A program made the position numbers and the translations under genes. Positions 55,283-64,000 of a stretch of 64,000 nucleotides of DNA are shown piece by piece. Below the pieces are notes generated by a model. It made no database searches. It was not told where the DNA came from and saw nothing but the letters and a program-made list of their open reading frames with translations. The stretch's first letter is position 1. The number at the start of each line of letters is the position of its first letter. The stretch is from Apoda limacodes (Eukaryota; Arthropoda; Insecta; Lepidoptera; Limacodidae): assembly GCA_946406115.1 (NCBI GenBank), contig OX291553.1, positions 16,435,001 to 16,499,000 on the forward strand. The letters run 5' to 3'.

Positions 55283-56358
55283 GAAATTTTACTGGACAGA
55301 ATTTATTACAGGCAACTAGGATTACCATTTCAGCATCATTATGGTGCTAATATATGTTCTTAGAATGAATGAACATTTCAAATAGAACGTGCTTAAATAT
55401 TTTTAACTAGCGCAATGCCACCATTACATTTTTTTTTGATTTGTACTTATTACAAAACAAATTTATAAAAAACCTGCCAAGTGTTCTGTGCAAACTGATT
55501 ATTTGTTGTTGTATATTATTAAAAATAATTTTTATTATATGATGTAACTAAAAATTTACGGTTTTTCCTTTATCTGTGCGTAAGACGGTGCTTCGTACCA
55601 AATTTCAAGCTTCTGAGTTCACGGGAAGTACCTTGTAGGTTTTGATTCCCTTGCGAGTTTAGAAAATTTGCGAAAATTTGTGGCATAACCGGCTGTATCT
55701 TTTGATTGCGTTGGCTTAGAAGTTTATTTTTATCTCAGCTCCAAGGGAAATTTTACTGGACAGAATTTATTACAGGCAACTAGGATTACCATTTCAGCAT
55801 CATTATGGTGCTAATATATGTTCTTAGAATGAATGAACATTTCAAATAGAACGTGCTTAAATATTTTTAACTAGCGCAATGCCGCCATTACATTTTTTTT
55901 TGATTTGTACTTATTACAAAATAAATTTATAAAAAACCTGCCAATTGTTCTGTGCAAACTGATTATTTGTTGTTGTATATTATTAAAAATAATTTTTATT
56001 ATATGATGTAACTAAAAATTTACGGTTTTTCCTTTATCTGTGCGTAAGACGGTGCTTCGTACCAAATTTCAAGCTTCTGAGTTCACGGGAAGTACCTTGT
56101 AGGTTTTGATTCCCTTGCGAGTTTAGAAAATTTGCGGAAATTTGTGGCATAAGCGGCTGTATCTTTTGATTGCGTTGGCTTAGAAGTTTATTTTTATCTC
56201 AGCTCCAAGGGACAGTAGACCTGAGTATTTGATATAAATTTTAGCTTGATACTTTCAGGTGTTCCTGAGAAAAAGGGTCTTGACAGACGGACAGACAGAC
56301 GGACAACAAAGTGATCCTATAAGGGTTCCGTTTTTTCCTTACGAGGTACGGAACCCAA
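55283..56358 (+). repeat. 464-bp tandem duplication inside a dispersed repeat
   Basis: 55283-55746 and 55747-56211 are direct copies differing at about five bases. Unit 2 continues into the normal end of the element: 'cctgagaaaaagggtcttg', 'gacagacggacagacagacgg', 'aagggttccgt' and gaggtacggaaccc (to 56358). It belongs to a family related to the SINE-like repeats by its closing motif, but with its own body ('gcataagcggctgtatcttt', 'tttttatctcagctccaagg'). Confidence 0.88.
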
Positions 56359-57177
56359 CAAACCAGTCAAGTGCGGGTCGTACAGTTCGTAGGGCTCCGT
56401 AAAATGAGAATTATTGAGAATACCTAAAAAAATTGTAAATCGATTTTGTTTGAAACAATTTTCGTTGAAAGAATAGGTACAAAGCTCTATTGTCATATTT
56501 ATTTTAGATCTTTTGAATGCGCGGTTTTGAAATTTTTAACTTTGTAAGCCAATAACTTGTAAAATAAACATTTAAAACAAAAAAATATGTGGACTTTAAA
56601 ATAAAACAAAACTTTAACTGTGGTTTTACCAAAAATTTATTGGAATTATCATACAACTTTTTACCCTTTTAGGGGATGAATTTTGCAAAATTATCATTAT
56701 TGGGGAACCTACATGAAGTAAGGAACTTTCAAACCAAATTCTTAGTTTCCAGACCAGCGGTAAGGGCTGTGCATTGATATGTCATTGAATCAGATACCTA
56801 TATACAAAATGTCAATACGTACCTATTATGAATTTTTTTTTAAACAAATTAACCTTTATGTAAAATTTCATCAGAATTGATGCAAATTTTAAAGCTGTGA
56901 CATACGGACGGAGTTCATAAGGGTTTAATATTTTGCAGTTTGGCCACGGAAACCTAAATAGTGCTAAATTAAAAAGATTATTGTTGGATTAGATACACAT
57001 AAGCTATTTTTAGAATGGTTTGTATTCATAGATGTTTCGGCTAGAATTTTCATTAATGTTAAAAGTATATTTATTTTATACATCATCATAGTTCGGTATG
57101 GAAATTTTGGCTGATTCGCTGTACCTAAATGATTTTTGATATATAAAACGTTCTAAAAATATCATACTCGTATATGT
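56359..57177. other. Further repeat fragments, otherwise unassigned
   Basis: 56365-56402 has a SINE-like head (cagtcaagtgcgggtcg...agggctccgt). 56640-56810 shares 'ccagcggtaagggctgtgc' and 'gtcattgaatcagat' with the old repeats at 17-18.6 kb. No gene. Confidence 0.5.
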
Positions 57178-57320
57178 ATGTTTTAGCCACCAAGGTGGCA
57201 AAAAAACTTGCGGTCCGCCTGTGAACCGGTCACCACAGGCTATGGACGCTTGTTACACCGGAGGCATAAGGTACTATCGCGATTTGCCGATTATATTGTA
57301 GTCCCTAGAGAAAACCTTCG
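57178..57320 (-). repeat. LINE-A tail-only copy (minus)
   Basis: The minus strand reads 'gaaggttttctctagggac', 'ggtgtaacaagcgtccatag', 'gtgaccggtt', 'caggcggaccgcaag' and 'ttgccaccttggtggc', collinear with LINE-A from about 14350 to its tail but with internal loss and many substitutions. Confidence 0.75.
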
Positions 57321-57377
57321 CAGGGAGATCATTCAACAACTTACCCTAATAAAAGCTAGTGTACAAAGACATATTAT

Positions 57378-57612
57378 ATAACTAGCTTTTGCCCGCGGTT
57401 TCACCCGCGCTAAATTCGGTTATAGGTGAAGGATTTCAACGGCAACTCCTTAATTATAAAAAAATTACTCTTACTTGACATTTTCAAGGAACCTATGTCC
57501 TTCCTCGGGACTCAAACTACCTCCACGTCAAATTTCATCTTAATCGGTACAGTGGTTTAATCGTACAGAGGCAGCAGATAGACAGAGTTACTATCACATT
57601 CATAATATAGCG
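57378..57612 (-). repeat. Dispersed repeat, minus orientation
   Basis: Starts actagcttttgcccgcgg and holds, in reverse order, the blocks of 48433-48655 (ggaacctatgtccttcctcg, tcaaatttcatcttaatcgg). Confidence 0.75.
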
Positions 57613-57990
57613 GGAAAGCCCGGAAAAGCAGCGCCACATTAAATATGATATTTTAAATTTACATTTTTTAAATTTTTCGATTCCATAATTACTTCTGACA
57701 AATCTACGGTGAGTCATCATTTTTAATATCTCACTATGGCCGCTATGTCTAAATTATTTTATTCTTCATTTTCTTCCAAATCTTCCATCGTAAAATTATA
57801 GGTAGAAAGCCTTTTTTTAAATCCTTTTGATTTTAAGCTAGTCCTTTCGATGCGTTTTTTACCTTCTACTTATGTAATGTGTCGTTTCCAAGCCACAAAT
57901 TTTACAATGTTTTAAGTTGTGGCATAAGATAATAATGGAGTCGCATTCAATGCAGCGAATGTTTAAACCATTGTGGTACATTCAATCTTT
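57613..57990. other. Unassigned DNA
   Basis: No gene. Short AT-rich stretches. Confidence 0.4.
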
Positions 57991-58450
57991 GCCGTTCATG
58001 AGAAGATCAGTGACACACTGACTGCAGCGCCACCTGCCGGGTCCAATTGTAACACTATTCACTGCAGTCGGTGTGTCACTGTCCTAAACAGCACGGAAGA
58101 TGTTAATGATATTTTTTGTGCACCATCGAATGGGTTCTTGCAAGGTATTAATTCACCAATGAACCTGTTAGATGGCATTGCAGTCGGTGTTTCATTATCC
58201 TAAACAGCAGGGAAGATATAATGATATTTTCATTAAACGTACACAAAAAATATTATTAAAATCAGCCTTGCCATTTAGGATATCAGGGACACTCCGACTA
58301 CAGCGCAAATTACCGGGTCCATTTGTGAATGTAAATTTTGCAGGGACCCACTCGCACTTACACAAAAAATATCATTAACCTCTTCCCAGCCGTTTAGGAG
58401 AAGATCAGTGGCACACCGACTGCAGCGTCATATAACGGGTCCAATCAGTC
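57991..58450. repeat. Cluster of five short units in both orientations
   Basis: A ~60-bp unit ('agaagatcagtg.cacac.gactgcagcg...cgggtccaa') occurs forward at 57991-58049, 58267-58327 and 58364-58450, and its complement ('ctgcagtcggtgt.tca', 'cctaaacagca.ggaagat', 'aatgatatttt') at 58060-58122 and 58174-58245. Neighbouring units could fold into cruciforms. Open frames here (57973-58203, 58172-58378) span unit borders and are not genes. Confidence 0.8.
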
Positions 58451-58619
58451 TTGGTACGAAATGTTGTTTTCATACGGCAAAAATAGCATTTTAGGCACTT
58501 TACTCCATTTTTATTTATAGGGTTAAACTCCATAGGCATGAAGCTACTTCTGCTCTTGATTTTGATACATTATATTTTGAACCTATTTTTCAATACGGCA
58601 GATAAGATAGATTGAAAAT

Positions 58620-58880
58620 CTTCTTGCCTTTCTTGATTCTCTGTGGACTATGAAAAAGTTGACTGGCAATACGTCGAGGTGTTTGAGATGTGTGTGTGAA
58701 TCGACAACGAAATCAGTTCTAGAAAACAGTCAAACATAACCTATCAAGCTACAAAAAGGAGTGAAACGGGGTATATCATGTCCTCGAAACAGTTTACAAT
58801 CGCACTGATGTCTTGTAAGTCTTGATAAGCGAGTAAATCTCAGAACTACAATTTTTTGACGATAATATTATAGTGCAGTT
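58620..58880 (+). pseudogene. RTE-type reverse transcriptase relic
   Basis: Readable in shifting frames: V-D-Y-E-K-V-D (A motif, F-x-D-Y-x-K-A-F-D in intact members), Y-V-E-V, L-Q-K-G-V-K-R-G-I-S (intact L-x-x-G-V-R-Q-G-D), Q-F-T-I-A-L, then L-R...F-x-D-D-N-I-I-V (intact F-A-D-D). The order and spacing fit an RTE-like reverse transcriptase. Several frameshifts and stops. A C-terminal relic of the same type lies at 29984-30142. Confidence 0.6.
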
Positions 58881-59429
58881 GGGTAAAAATCATCCTTTAG
58901 GACGACTTCGTCCCCTTACCCAACCCTTCCAGTTCTTAACTCATTCACTTTCCTAACCCATCAACTTCCTTCAATGGCAAAAATGTAGGAAATATTTCGA
59001 AGAGCAGGGGTTTAAAAAAGATCATAATATGCTAAGTTGTGCACAAAATTAATATAGAACAAACAACTCAGCAGAAGTATTCCATCGAAGATTAAATCAG
59101 AAATTCTCTGGGAAAGGACACCCAAATTTTTATTACATATGCAGCATTTTAACTACCTTATAACGACGCGCTTATTTTATCCATTTCCAAAAAACTGAAG
59201 AACGGCAGATATTTATTTTGACAAACAATGTTTAAAGCTACGAAAACAAATAATTGCGCATATAATAAATAGCTCCTATAAATTTTCTGAAAAAAATTAT
59301 GCATATTAAATTAAAGGGTCTAGGGTTTTTTTTATCACAATTTAATATAAACACTCACATTCATTTTTATGTTAAGATCCAAAATAAGTTTAGTTATAGC
59401 ATAATCTTTAATCTTTTGTTATTAAAAAT
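58881..59429. other. Unassigned DNA
   Basis: Possibly a decayed continuation of the RTE relic to about 58990; beyond that AT-rich with no gene. Confidence 0.35.
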
Positions 59430-59660
59430 GTTAGGTAGAAATAAGATTGAGACGAGTAAAAATAAGTTAGACAAGACATAGACGCAAGGTAGATATAAGA
59501 TAAACACGTGGCTAACACTAAGTAGAGCTGGGGTAAACACGAGATAGACAAGAGATGGACATGGGTTATTATCAGTATATACAAGAAGTAAAATTCAGAT
59601 ATGTGTGGTAGACATGAGGTTGATACGACGTAGACACGAGAACGACACAAGTAGGTGCCC
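59430..59660. repeat. Cryptically simple purine-rich sequence
   Basis: Many degenerate copies of a ~10-12-base motif of the form 'agacaagag/tagacacgag/agataaac'. The 104-codon minus-strand frame across it (59408-59722), with repeated S-x-S-C-L-P, is a by-product of this periodicity. Confidence 0.6.
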
Positions 59661-59839
59661 ACTGGGATTACGTTGATAGCATGGTCAGTTGTCTCATCTT
59701 TATAAGGGAGAAGTGGCAACACTTCCGGCCCCTGCTTATAGGCATAGCTAAGTAATCATAGCAGAATCGGTTTAGCGATGATCTGCGAAAATAAACAATA
59801 ATACCAAACTCATCAACCGTATAACATAATCTAAGAGAA
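59661..59839. other. Unassigned DNA
   Basis: Short stretch with no recognised feature. Confidence 0.4.
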
Positions 59840-60178
59840 TTTACCTCCCATGTGTATGTGCCACCGCTTGTATAATGGGTTTTGTTCTGAGAAACAGTTC
59901 AAAATGATGCCCACTTCTTTCTACCAACGAACGCACCGTTCACTTTCGGCAGGGAATCCAGCCTTTCGCCTCAGAACCTAAATGGTCATGCACAGTGCGG
60001 TTTTAGAGGAACTTGCTCCCGCTAGCGCTGGAGATTGTGGAATGAACTCCTCGTAAGGTTTTCCCCAGGGTTCTTGAAAGGGTTAGCAACGCGCGATTAA
60101 TACATCAGATGTTGCAAGATTCCATATTTTTGAACGCTCAACGCGGACTGTATAAGCTTGTTTGACACTTAGAAGTAA
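59840..60178 (+). pseudogene. Old LINE-A C-terminal fragment
   Basis: Collinear with LINE-A from about 14143 to its tail: 'accgcttgtataatggg', 'aaaatgatgcccac', 'cacagtgcggtttt', 'ttgtggaatgaact' and 'gggttagcaacgcgcga'. Many substitutions and several indels, with a deletion of ~45 bp before the final block. Clearly older than the other copies. Confidence 0.82.
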
Positions 60179-61169
60179 TAATATTTATACGCTTTTTTAG
60201 GGGAAAGTGAGGTACTCACATGTTCGCTGTCTCATCTGTGTTGGTTGGTTAAGAAACTATTTATAATACTTGAGCATCTGAGATAACTTGAATTGAGTTT
60301 TTATAAAACGGTGTAAGGTACATTTTTAAAAAGAAAAAAATATATTTATTTACACACTTTATTTAAACATAATAAAACAAACATTGATATTGAAATTAAA
60401 CCTCAATGACAGTATACTGTAACCGTAAGTACAACATTCATATAACATTAATCAATTCAATTCACGAAACAATTAGATATGCTGGCAAAACACTGATATT
60501 CAAAAAGATATGCAAATGTTCTAGTTTATATGATAAGAGAAAAACCTCTGTTGATGCCTAATTTTTAGATTTGATACGCTAAGGTATAAGGGTACTTTAA
60601 ATATTAAATATAAACATGTCAGTGTTTTCAGGGGTGTAAATATCATTATTATACCAAATGGCTTACGTATGGTTTGTTCACAAAATACTTTGGAGATACA
60701 TTCGGGGTACCCGCCGCCTCGTCAGTCTTACATAGCGTTTGTTCATACGTATACGGTTGGAATTCGTGTTTTAAAGTTTATGTACTGACGCCTGCTGCTT
60801 GTATGTACAAAACACGAAAACGAACCGAATATGAATGCACAAGCGCACTTAGGCCATAATCGCTTGCGTTTGAAATAGGCCCGCTAACGCCTGAGACTGG
60901 CCAAGCGGCAGAGATCCAGACTGTACTCAAATATTGATTGTGAAGAGGGTAAATATAAATAATATTTACATCCCATGAAACTTTACGAGTGTATATCGCA
61001 AATAAGAAATATGTTAAAGAATTAATATTACTCATCTTTTTAATACGATATCATCTTAACTGTAATTTAAGGTGGATATAGGCTAGATCGAGTAAATACC
61101 GTTTTTGTGCAAATTTGGTAGTAAGACTATAATTAATATATTTTGGTTAAAACCAGTGATTTAAATTAA
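60179..61169. other. Unassigned DNA with a GC-richer patch
   Basis: 60690-60910 is GC-richer and open on both strands (60674-60859 plus, 61 codons; 60778-61035 minus, 85 codons), which usually means composition rather than coding. No motif recognised. Confidence 0.35.
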
Positions 61170-61353
61170 TTTCATAAATTCTTTTAGGTACGTACATACC
61201 CCATTTATCATACAAGAAAAAGAAGTACATATCCTATGATAAATAAAAAAACTTTTGATCATGAATGCACCAACCATAAATCACAAATTCTTTTAGGTAC
61301 GTACATATCCTATGATAAATAAAAAAACGCTTCTTCATGAATGCACCAACCTA
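61170..61353 (+). repeat. Imperfect direct duplication
   Basis: 'ttcttttaggtacgtacata' followed by 'tcctatgataaataaaaaaa' and 'catgaatgcaccaacc' occurs twice (about 61179-61274 and 61287-61353). The first unit carries an extra ~28 bp in its middle. Confidence 0.8.
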
Positions 61354-61686
61354 CTAATAAAATTCAACAATTCTTCGCTAAAAAAAACCTAGTTTGAGAG
61401 GTTCTCCAAATACAAACTTCATTCGTATTCCAACTTTTCAAATAAAAAAAAAATCGTCTAAGTCTGGAGCAGACTTATAATGCATCGCTTTCATAATATT
61501 CCCTATTTGCGATAAAACCAATGGAGCAATTAAAAATTAAATGCTTATCATTATTCTGACATACTTTTGATGATTTTAGCCTTAACTATCAGTCAATAAA
61601 TACTATTTAAAATATTGTATCCCTTCAACGCGTTCATTTATATATTTATTTCGAAAATCAGGGTTTAGGGAAATCGTACACACTAA

Positions 61687-61720
61687 ATATGTATTATATA
61701 TATAAGTATATAATACATAT
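61687..61720. repeat. AT-rich palindrome
   Basis: tatgtattata ... tataatacata with a short centre; probably able to form a hairpin. Confidence 0.7.
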
Positions 61721-61825
61721 GGATACTAGACCTAATCTGGTCTCAATCTACTAAGCACTATTAGTATAATAATAAAAATAACGTTTTATTAATCAAAATA
61801 AAAAAAATCAAGCAATTTTTATAAA

Positions 61826-61871
61826 ACGGATGAGACCAAAAAGTTACTTAAACATTTTTGGTCTCATCCGT
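61826..61871. repeat. Perfect 17-bp hairpin
   Basis: 61826-61842 (acggatgagaccaaaaa) is exactly complementary, inverted, to 61855-61871, with a 12-nt loop. 'ggtctca' also occurs at 61739. Confidence 0.85.
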
Positions 61872-63472
61872 ATTATGTTTAGTAGTATGTAAAAAACGTT
61901 TCCCCGAACTCTGTTCTTGCCAATAAATTTATGAAAAATATATCATACTGAATAAAAAAATGAGGCATACCCACGTTATATAAACGAGATTGAAGATAAT
62001 GTCAGATCTAAACAGTCACTAATACAACTATAATACACTACATGCAAAATATCGTATACCTGGACTATGTTCGAGAGCTCGAGATTGGTATGGTTTCGTG
62101 CTGTCTCTTTCTGTCTTACAGAAAAATGTATAAGCTATCCTGCTGTCAGTGTCAACGCGCGGTGAGTTTTCGGAAACGGCCCTGGTAATTATGCCTTGGG
62201 TGTAGATACAAGAAACATACAAGGTCTTAAAAGCATAATTGAGTAATAATGTCGGAATAGTCGGTACTACTAATTAGCTAATAATCAAAACTGTAAATGT
62301 GTTCTAAATATTTATAAGCAGTTTCTCCTGTTATTTGTTCGGTGTAACTTTTTAAAAATATTCTTATAATGTTCTAGATCTTATGTTGTTAAAAAATCGT
62401 AGGCAAAACCACTCATAGGAGTTTAAATCCCACACATTCTCCTTTTTCTGAGTATATAATGTAAATTTTTTTAAAAAAAAGTGTGTTTATAGGGAAAATC
62501 ATGTTTTTTCTTACCCTGGTTTAAACTACTGCATTGTTAAAATTTAATACTATAATTACACACTAATTTTCTTACATTTCTTATTTTGTAAATAAAATTC
62601 TATCCTTAAAAATATCAAAGGATACACAGATCATATCATAAAAGAGAAATTTATTTTTTGGCTTGCCTTTTTTGCATAAAACATTATTGCCTTTTTTGTG
62701 AGGTTAGAATTTTGTTTACAAATAAGACAAAAAATAGGATTTAGGTGTCAGTGTAAGTGAAACGGATATAATATTGATTGTATATGCATAACTAATTACA
62801 CAACCCTTTTTACCCAATCGTCTCTAACCTGTATGTGGATTAAATATTATTATTATGACAGAGAAATATAAGATACCTTTGAAGAATATAAGTTTATGGT
62901 TTGAGGTAACCATTTAGAAACATCTATTATATCCATAATCGCCAAGTTATTTATAAAAGGGTACTTTTAAAACTGGTGCATTATTTTTTTTTAAATATAG
63001 GTGCTATCATGAATATAAATCAAACACAATTATTACACTAATAAAATATTTGCTAGAATTGAATTATAATATTTTACAGCGCAATACGACCCTGTGTATA
63101 AAGGCTGATGCGAATTAATTAATATTAAAAAGCAAAATAAATCTGAAGTATTGTTTGAAGGCCCCAGAACTTTTATACATCGAAAAAAAATATACAAAAA
63201 GAAACTATTTTTATAGTCTTTATATTGCTTTTACAAGTCTCTTATATAAATATAATTAGAAACGACACGAAAAGTTTTCAAGCAAGTCTTAACTAAAATG
63301 TAAACAGAAATTATAAATAAAATTTACATAAATGATAATATTTCTACAAAGATATTCCATGAACTTAGGTAATGTATAAAAAAACATGCTTTGTTTGTGA
63401 TTTGTAAACTCTGATACTATATAATAACTATCAAAACAACAATGTACTTAGCGTGAGTTTTTGCGAGTTCGC
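61872..63472. other. Unassigned AT-rich DNA with a possible micro-exon
   Basis: 62122-62161 (plus) is preceded by ctgtctctttctgtcttacag and followed by gtgagttttc, good acceptor and donor signals around 40 bases (M-Y-K-L-S-C-C-Q-C-Q). No neighbouring exon was found. The rest has no recognisable feature. Confidence 0.3.
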
Positions 63473-63601
63473 AACTCTACTATCGCGTTCGCGTATTCAT
63501 TAAAAATCCTGTTAGAAAAAACAGTCTCGAAACGCGTCCGCCAGGGACGCTCCTTCTATTTTATACATTTATTTCGTTGACGCGAACGCGATAGTAGAGT
63601 T
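63473..63601. mobile_element. Short element with perfect 22-bp inverted repeats
   Basis: 63473-63494 is the exact inverted complement of 63580-63601 (core tatcgcgttcgcg). The 85-bp interior holds a CpG-rich centre (aaacgcgtccgccagggac). The high CpG content of the arms contrasts with AT-rich flanks. Probably a small MITE; no clear target duplication. Confidence 0.72.
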
Positions 63602-64000
63602 AAAAACTTACACTAGGCACACTGATCTTTGAACAGTTAAATAAAGTTCAGCGTCAAGGTCATAAAATTAAGCACACGTATTGCCTTTTATTTTAGTATA
63701 TTCTCAAACTTATCATGTTTTGGCGACGTTTTGAAAGTGAGACTGGAATGTTAAAAGCATGAAAGCATAGTTCACATTAGGAATCAGGAATCATTGTTTG
63801 TACTTTTCTCAATTAGCCTCTTGTTAAAATAGCCTCTATAGCAAATAAATTACATTTGTGTGTCCCAACTTTAGTTTTAGTACTCTTAATCCAATTCGGT
63901 GTAGTTGTAATACAATAACTGTAGCAAAACATCAACCTACTTACTCGATATTTTTTAAGTTGTTTTTATCTGAGAACTTAATTAATTGAATATTGAATCA
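63602..64000. other. Unassigned DNA at the right edge
   Basis: AT-rich, no gene or element seen. Confidence 0.45.

Noticed and set aside
57973..58378. Two open frames with Cys and repeated N-D-I-F motifs
   Set aside because: They run across borders of the mirrored repeat units.
59408..59722. 104-codon minus-strand frame with repeated S-C-L-P motifs
   Set aside because: The periodicity comes from cryptically simple DNA, not from a conserved repeat protein.
1..64000. An undescribed multi-gene system
   Set aside because: Every clear protein-coding signal belongs to a retrotransposon; no cluster of host or accessory genes is present.

Overview
The window looks like moth or butterfly (Lepidoptera) nuclear DNA. 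It is AT-rich and full of interspersed repeats of a lepidopteran type: short elements that open with a 'ggccaagtgcgagtcggac' head and close with 'ggtacggaaccct', a non-LTR retrotransposon ending in 'ttgtttgccaccttagtgg', and tRNA-derived SINEs. No intact host protein-coding gene is recognisable. It reads as intergenic or intronic DNA dominated by transposable elements. Family names rest on motifs and memory, not searches.

Layout. 1318-5295: Ty3/gypsy-type LTR retrotransposon with two identical 816-bp LTRs, TGGT target duplication, primer site and polypurine tract, but nearly all of gag-pol missing. 5.9-10 kb: short repeats, a 5'-truncated LINE and a possible decayed minus-strand exon pair. 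10.3-16.3 kb: nested LINEs; a complete 3.64-kb plus-strand LINE (LINE-A, intact 988-codon endonuclease/reverse-transcriptase ORF) sits inside a decayed minus-strand LINE, and removing it rejoins the older reading frame exactly. 17-20.5 kb: old dispersed repeats. 20.5-21.8 kb: a LINE-A fragment between 43-bp inverted repeats. 22.5-33.6 kb: mostly unassigned DNA with a short Cys/His-rich open frame (22922-23083), a 46-bp minisatellite (28.7-29.1 kb), an RTE-type LINE relic and a TTAA-flanked foldback element. 33586-36901: a second LINE (LINE-B, jockey-like) with an 11-bp target duplication and an ORF broken by one in-frame amber codon. 37-53 kb: short repeats, a 5S-rRNA-like relic, an almost perfect 24-bp-stem hairpin locus, a tRNA-derived SINE and two more LINE relics, one with an R2-like endonuclease domain. 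53.5-54.8 kb: a TIR element with an inverted partner 14 kb away, then a GC-rich block that looks like a promoter with a minus-strand 5' untranslated exon; this is the best host-gene signal here, with its gene body expected to the left. 55-64 kb: a 464-bp tandem duplication, a mirrored short-repeat cluster, RTE and LINE-A relics and small inverted-repeat elements.

How the parts relate. LINE-A is the most active-looking family: one full copy, two moderately young truncated copies, one old copy and four tail-only pieces, one of them embedded between SINE-like heads. The LTR element and LINE-A carry almost no decay and are probably recent. I see no undescribed system such as a defence or biosynthetic locus; the interest lies in element structure, nesting and the candidate promoter.
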